From NCBI RefSeq assembly GCF_012275515.1, contig NZ_JAAZQL010000001.1:186001-250000 (forward strand): a stretch of DNA of 64,000 nucleotides. The letters are read 5' to 3'. The notes below the pieces were generated by a model. It was not told the DNA's origin. It saw only the letters and a program-made list of their open reading frames with translations, and did no database searches. Of the stretch, positions 60,478 through 64,000 are shown in pieces. The first letter of the stretch is position 1. Each line of letters opens with the position of its first letter. The translations under genes and the position numbers were made by a program. This DNA comes from Novosphingobium sp. SG707 (GTDB taxonomy: Bacteria > Pseudomonadota > Alphaproteobacteria > Sphingomonadales > Sphingomonadaceae).

Positions 60478-61911
60478 ATGAGTCGCTTCCTCCCCCCGGC
60501 GTGGCACCCCACAGCAGCCCTGACCCTTTTGGCGGGCAGCCTGCTGGCCACGCCCGCCTTGGGCGCCACCCCCCTCCCATCCCCGGCGCCCAAGGCACCC
60601 ACAATGCTCGCCTCCAGCCAGAGCCTGTCCGATACCCAGGGACAATGGCCCGTCGATGGCTGGTGGCGAGCCTATGGGGACGAGCAGCTCTCGACGCTGA
60701 TTGCCGAAGGATTGCAGGGCGCGACAGATCTGCGCGTGGCGCAGGCGCGCTATGCCGCCGCGGCCGCCACGGTGGGCGATGCGCGCGGCGCGCTGTTGCC
60801 GCGCCTGTCGGGCAATGCCGATGGCGGCTTGGCCAAGCAGAGCTACAATTACCTCTTCCCCGCCGCCTTTGCCCCCAAGGGCTGGCGCGAGACGGGTCAG
60901 GCTTCGCTCAACCTCAATTGGGAAATCGACTTCTGGGGCAAGAACCGCGCCGCGCTGCGCGCTGCCAAGGCGGATCGTTCGGCGGCTGAGGCCGAGGCGG
61001 CGGCCTCACGTCTGGCGGTTTCGACCGGGATTGCCACGGCCTATGCCGATCTGGCCGCTTCCTATGCCGAACAGGATGCGGCGCAGGAAGCCGCCAAGAT
61101 CCGCGCCCAGACGCTGGCGTTGATCGAGCAGCGCCGCGATCAGGGGTTGGAAAACGAGGGCGCCGTGGCCCGCGCCCGCGCCAATCTGGCCAGCGCGCAG
61201 GGCGATTTGGCCGCGATTGACGAACAGATCGCGCTGGGCCGTCACCGCCTTGCCGCACTGATCGGGGCAGGGCCGGATCGCGGCCTGTCGATTGCGCGCC
61301 CCGCCGTGGCCCATCTGGCCAGCCCCGGTCTGCCCGAGAATATCCCGGCGCAATTGCTGGGCCGCCGCCCCGATATGGTCGCCGCGCGCGCCCATGCCGA
61401 GGCCGCCGGGGAACGCATCAAGGTGGCCCGCGCCGCCTTCTATCCCAATATCAACCTCTCGGCGCTGATCGGCCTGCAATCTTTGGGCCTGTCCAATCTG
61501 GTCAAATCGGGTTCGGAATATGGCTCGGTCGGCCCGGCGGTCACCCTGCCGATTTTTGACGGCGGACGTCTGACGGCGCGCAAGCATGGCGCCGAGGCCG
61601 ATTATGCGTTGGCCGTTGCCCAATATGACGGCACGCTGGTCCATGCGCTTCAGGAAATTGCCGATGCGGCCACCAGCCGTCAGGAACTGACCCGCCGCCT
61701 GTCGAGCGCGCAGGCTGCGCAGGCCGCCGCCCAGTCGGCCTGGGATGTTGCCAACAACCGCTATCGCGGCGGTCTGGCCACGGTGCTTGATGTGCTGGTG
61801 GCCGAGGATTCATTGATTGCCGCCCGCCGTGCCACGGCTGCCCTCCAAACACGTGCTTTCGCCCTCGATGTCGCGCTGGTGCGCGCGCTGGGCGGCGGCT
61901 TTCAGGCCTGA
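60478..61911 (+). CDS. Outer-membrane efflux factor (NodT/TolC family)
   Basis: Outer-membrane channel of 477 aa. Two TolC-like repeats are seen, with WWRAYGDEQLSTLIAEGLQG at the front, LNLNWEIDFWGKNRAALRAA in the middle and VTLPIFDGGRLTARKHGAEA near the end. The signal region (LTLLAGSLLATPALGAT) lacks the lipobox cysteine common in NodT proteins, so it may not be a lipoprotein. It is followed by EmrA- and EmrB-like genes in one operon. Confidence 0.93.
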   Translation: MSRFLPPAWHPTAALTLLAGSLLATPALGATPLPSPAPKAPTMLASSQSLSDTQGQWPVDGWWRAYGDEQLSTLIAEGLQGATDLRVAQARYAAAAATVGDARGALLPRLSGNADGGLAKQSYNYLFPAAFAPKGWRETGQASLNLNWEIDFWGKNRAALRAAKADRSAAEAEAAASRLAVSTGIATAYADLAASYAEQDAAQEAAKIRAQTLALIEQRRDQGLENEGAVARARANLASAQGDLAAIDEQIALGRHRLAALIGAGPDRGLSIARPAVAHLASPGLPENIPAQLLGRRPDMVAARAHAEAAGERIKVARAAFYPNINLSALIGLQSLGLSNLVKSGSEYGSVGPAVTLPIFDGGRLTARKHGAEADYALAVAQYDGTLVHALQEIADAATSRQELTRRLSSAQAAQAAAQSAWDVANNRYRGGLATVLDVLVAEDSLIAARRATAALQTRAFALDVALVRALGGGFQA

Positions 61912-61925
61912 AGGAGTTTCACGCC

Positions 61926-63101
61926 ATGACCTCCAAGACATCGACCATTGCCCGTATCCGTGACCATGACGTGGAGCCCGAGATGGAAACGCAAGACGCG
62001 CAGGATGCCGCCAACAAGGCAAAGCGCAAGCAGATGTTCATCCGTCTGGGCGTGGGCATTGCCGCCGTGGCGCTGGCCTATGGCGCGTATGATGTGCTGT
62101 TCGCGTCGAACCATGTCGAAACCGACAATGCCTATGTCGGCGCCGATGTGGCGCAGATCACCACGCAGGTGACGGCCCCGGTGCGCGAAGTGCTGGTGTC
62201 CGACACGCAGGCGGTGAAAAAGGGCGATGTGCTGGTGCGTCTTGACGATACCGATGCACGGATCGCTCTGGCCAAGGCCGAGGCCAATCTGGCGCTGACC
62301 GAGCGGCGGGTGAAGGGTCTGTCGGCCACCGACCTTGGCCTTGGCGCCCAGATTGCCGCGCGCGCCGCCGATGAAACCCGCGCCGCCGCCAGCCTGACCG
62401 CTGCCCGCGCCGATCTGGAAAAGGCCAGCGTGGATATGAAGCGCCGCGAGGCTCTGGCCGCCTCCGGCTCGGTTTCGGGCGAGGAACTGACCGTGGCGCG
62501 CAGCGCTTTGGCCACCGCGACCGCCAATCTGCGCGCCGCCGAGGCCGCCGTGGCGCTGGCCGGGGCCAACCGCGAGGCCGCCAATGGCACGCGTGAGGCC
62601 AACCGGGTGCTGATCGAAAACACCACGCCCGAAACCAACCCCGAAGTCCTTGCCGCCCGCGCGACGCGCGATCAGGCCAGGGTCGATCTGGAACGCACGA
62701 TTATCCGCGCGCCCTTCGACGGCATTGTCGCGCGTCGCTCGGTCCAGGTGGGCCAGCGCGCCGAGCCGGGCAAGAGCCTGATGTCGGTGGTGCCGGTGAA
62801 TGCGGCCTATGTCGATGCCAATTACAAGGAAGTCCAGCTCTCCAAGGTGCGCCCCGGCCAGAATGTGACGCTGACCAGCGATCTCTACGGCTCTTCGGTC
62901 ACTTATCATGGCAAGGTCGTGGGCTTTTCGGGCGGCACGGGCGCGGCCTTTGCCGTGGTTCCGGCGCAGAACGCCACGGGCAACTGGATCAAGGTGGTTC
63001 AGCGCCTGCCTGTGCGCGTGGCGCTTGATCCCAAAGAGCTGGCCGCGCATCCCTTGCGCGTGGGCCTGTCGATGACGGCCGATATTGACGTGTCGAAATG
63101 A
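61926..63101 (+). CDS. emrA: EmrA-like membrane fusion protein
   Basis: Periplasmic adaptor of 391 aa: a short cytoplasmic tail, one membrane helix (FIRLGVGIAAVALAYGAYDV), then biotinyl-lipoyl half-motifs (HVETDNAYVGADVAQITTQV, and FDGIVARRSVQVGQRAEPGK) either side of a coiled coil of Ala/Glu/Arg-rich helices. It joins the EmrB pump to the outer-membrane factor. Its stop overlaps the emrB start (ATGA). Confidence 0.93.
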   Translation: MTSKTSTIARIRDHDVEPEMETQDAQDAANKAKRKQMFIRLGVGIAAVALAYGAYDVLFASNHVETDNAYVGADVAQITTQVTAPVREVLVSDTQAVKKGDVLVRLDDTDARIALAKAEANLALTERRVKGLSATDLGLGAQIAARAADETRAAASLTAARADLEKASVDMKRREALAASGSVSGEELTVARSALATATANLRAAEAAVALAGANREAANGTREANRVLIENTTPETNPEVLAARATRDQARVDLERTIIRAPFDGIVARRSVQVGQRAEPGKSLMSVVPVNAAYVDANYKEVQLSKVRPGQNVTLTSDLYGSSVTYHGKVVGFSGGTGAAFAVVPAQNATGNWIKVVQRLPVRVALDPKELAAHPLRVGLSMTADIDVSK

Positions 63102-64000
63102 TCGCGGCCACCTCTCCTGACCGGCCCCTGGAGGGGGCGCAATTATGGCTGGTGGTGCTGGCCATTGCGCTGGGCAATTTTCTGGTGGTGCTCGACACCA
63201 CCATCGCCAATGTTTCGGTGCCTACCATCGCCGGGTCGCTGGGCGTTTCGGCCTCGCAGGGCAGCTGGGTGATCACCTCCTATGCCGTGGCCGAGGCTAT
63301 CACGGTGCCGCTGACCGGCTGGCTTTCCGCGCGGTTCGGGGCGCAACGGGTTTTCATCTTCTGTTATCTGGCGTTTGCGGGCCTTTCGGCGCTTTGCGGC
63401 ATGTCCACCTCGCTGGGGATGCTGGTGGCCTGCCGGGTGGCGCTGGGCCTGTGCGGGGGGCCGATCATGCCTCTGGCGCAGACCTTGATGATGCGTCTCC
63501 TGCCGCCGGAAAAGCAGGTGCTGGGCACGGTGATCTGGGCGATGACCACGCTGATCGGGCCGATTGTCGGGCCGGTGCTGGGCGGGACTTTGTGCGACAA
63601 TGTGGGCTGGCCCTCGATCTTCTTCATCGGCGTGCCGGTGGCCACGGCGGGCGGTCTGCTGCTGATCGCGCTGCTGCGCGGGCGCAAGGACGAGATCGTC
63701 AAGGCCCCCATCGACATGGTGGGCCTTGGCCTGCTGATCGTGTGGGTCGGCGCGCTTCAGATCCTGCTCGATGAAGGGCGCAACCATGACTGGTTCGCCT
63801 CGGTCGAAATTCAGGCGCTGGCGGTGATTGCGGCGATCGGCTTTGCCTGTTTCCTGATCTGGGAACTGACCGAAAAGAACCCGATCGTCGATCTGCGCAT
63901 CTTTCGCCATCGCGGCTTTACGGCCTCGGCGCTGACCTATTCGGTGGGCTTTGGCGCCTTCTTTGCCACGGTCGTGATCCTGCCTTTGTGGTTGCAGCAG
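63098..64000 (+). CDS. emrB: EmrB-like DHA2 drug exporter (partial, 3' end outside window)
   Basis: N-terminal 301 codons of a 14-segment proton-driven multidrug exporter. Starts MIAATSPDRPLEGAQLWLVV; motif D1 is NFLVVLDTTIANVSVPTIAG and SWVITSYAVAEAITVPLTGW follows, both typical of EmrB. Segment GTVIWAMTTLIGPIVGPVLG is motif C of antiporters. Coding continues past the right edge. Confidence 0.92.
   Translation, partial: MIAATSPDRPLEGAQLWLVVLAIALGNFLVVLDTTIANVSVPTIAGSLGVSASQGSWVITSYAVAEAITVPLTGWLSARFGAQRVFIFCYLAFAGLSALCGMSTSLGMLVACRVALGLCGGPIMPLAQTLMMRLLPPEKQVLGTVIWAMTTLIGPIVGPVLGGTLCDNVGWPSIFFIGVPVATAGGLLLIALLRGRKDEIVKAPIDMVGLGLLIVWVGALQILLDEGRNHDWFASVEIQALAVIAAIGFACFLIWELTEKNPIVDLRIFRHRGFTASALTYSVGFGAFFATVVILPLWLQQ

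Noticed and set aside
1..64000. CRISPR arrays, tRNA/rRNA genes, transposases or integrases
   Set aside because: No regular direct repeats with spacers, no tRNA-like cloverleaf and no DDE transposase or integrase motifs were recognised on reading; a tRNAscan or ISfinder search would be decisive.

Overview
The window reads as a GC-rich alphaproteobacterium of the Sphingomonadales, most like Novosphingobium or Sphingobium. Supporting signs are four TonB-dependent receptors, PepSY and LacI regulators typical of sphingomonads, pca genes, and gene-dense coding. A Rep/ParA/ParB block with iterons and three centromere-like palindromes at 11-15.6 kb shows that this is a secondary replicon (megaplasmid or chromid). 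No tRNA, rRNA, CRISPR array or intact insertion sequence was found.

Layout: 1-5.4 kb (minus) holds a Wsp-type chemosensory operon (MCP, CheW, CheR-TPR, Cys-rich CheW, CheA cut by the window edge), divergent from a GAF-GGDEF-EAL c-di-GMP enzyme (5.7-7.6 kb). 7.8-11.2 kb is pcaIJF plus an IclR regulator, the last steps of the beta-ketoadipate pathway. 11.25-15.9 kb is the replication and partition module: parB, parA, rep, iteron origin and an HU gene. 16.5-28.3 kb carries two LacI regulators, an RhtB exporter, a flavin monooxygenase with a DUF3237 protein, a TonB receptor with a phosphatase, and a siderophore receptor with a PepSY protein behind a Fur-like box.

28.7-53.5 kb is the most interesting part: a glycoside-catabolism island. 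It has two complete C-glycoside-deglycosidase-like alpha/beta pairs (39.26-40.67 and 42.73-44.14 kb), a Tat-exported glucoside-3-dehydrogenase-like GMC/small-subunit pair, a second GMC oxidoreductase, a GH3 beta-glucosidase, a type-B carboxylesterase, three more xylose-isomerase-like TIM barrels, two TonB receptors and several sugar or aromatic transporters. A motif AGAA-N5-ATTC (one copy imperfect) recurs in front of five of its transcription units and overlaps predicted promoters, so the island looks like one regulon. The inferred pathway is outer-membrane uptake, oxidation of the sugar C3 to a ketone, then beta-elimination of the aglycone by the deglycosidases.

53.7-58.6 kb is a malonate module (malonyl-CoA decarboxylase, MatB, GntR regulator, MadLM transporter). 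It may serve malonylated plant glycosides. 58.5-64 kb holds an MFS gene and a TetR-controlled tripartite efflux system (outer-membrane factor, EmrA, EmrB; EmrB is cut by the window edge). All functions are inferred from sequence motifs and gene order; no database search was run.
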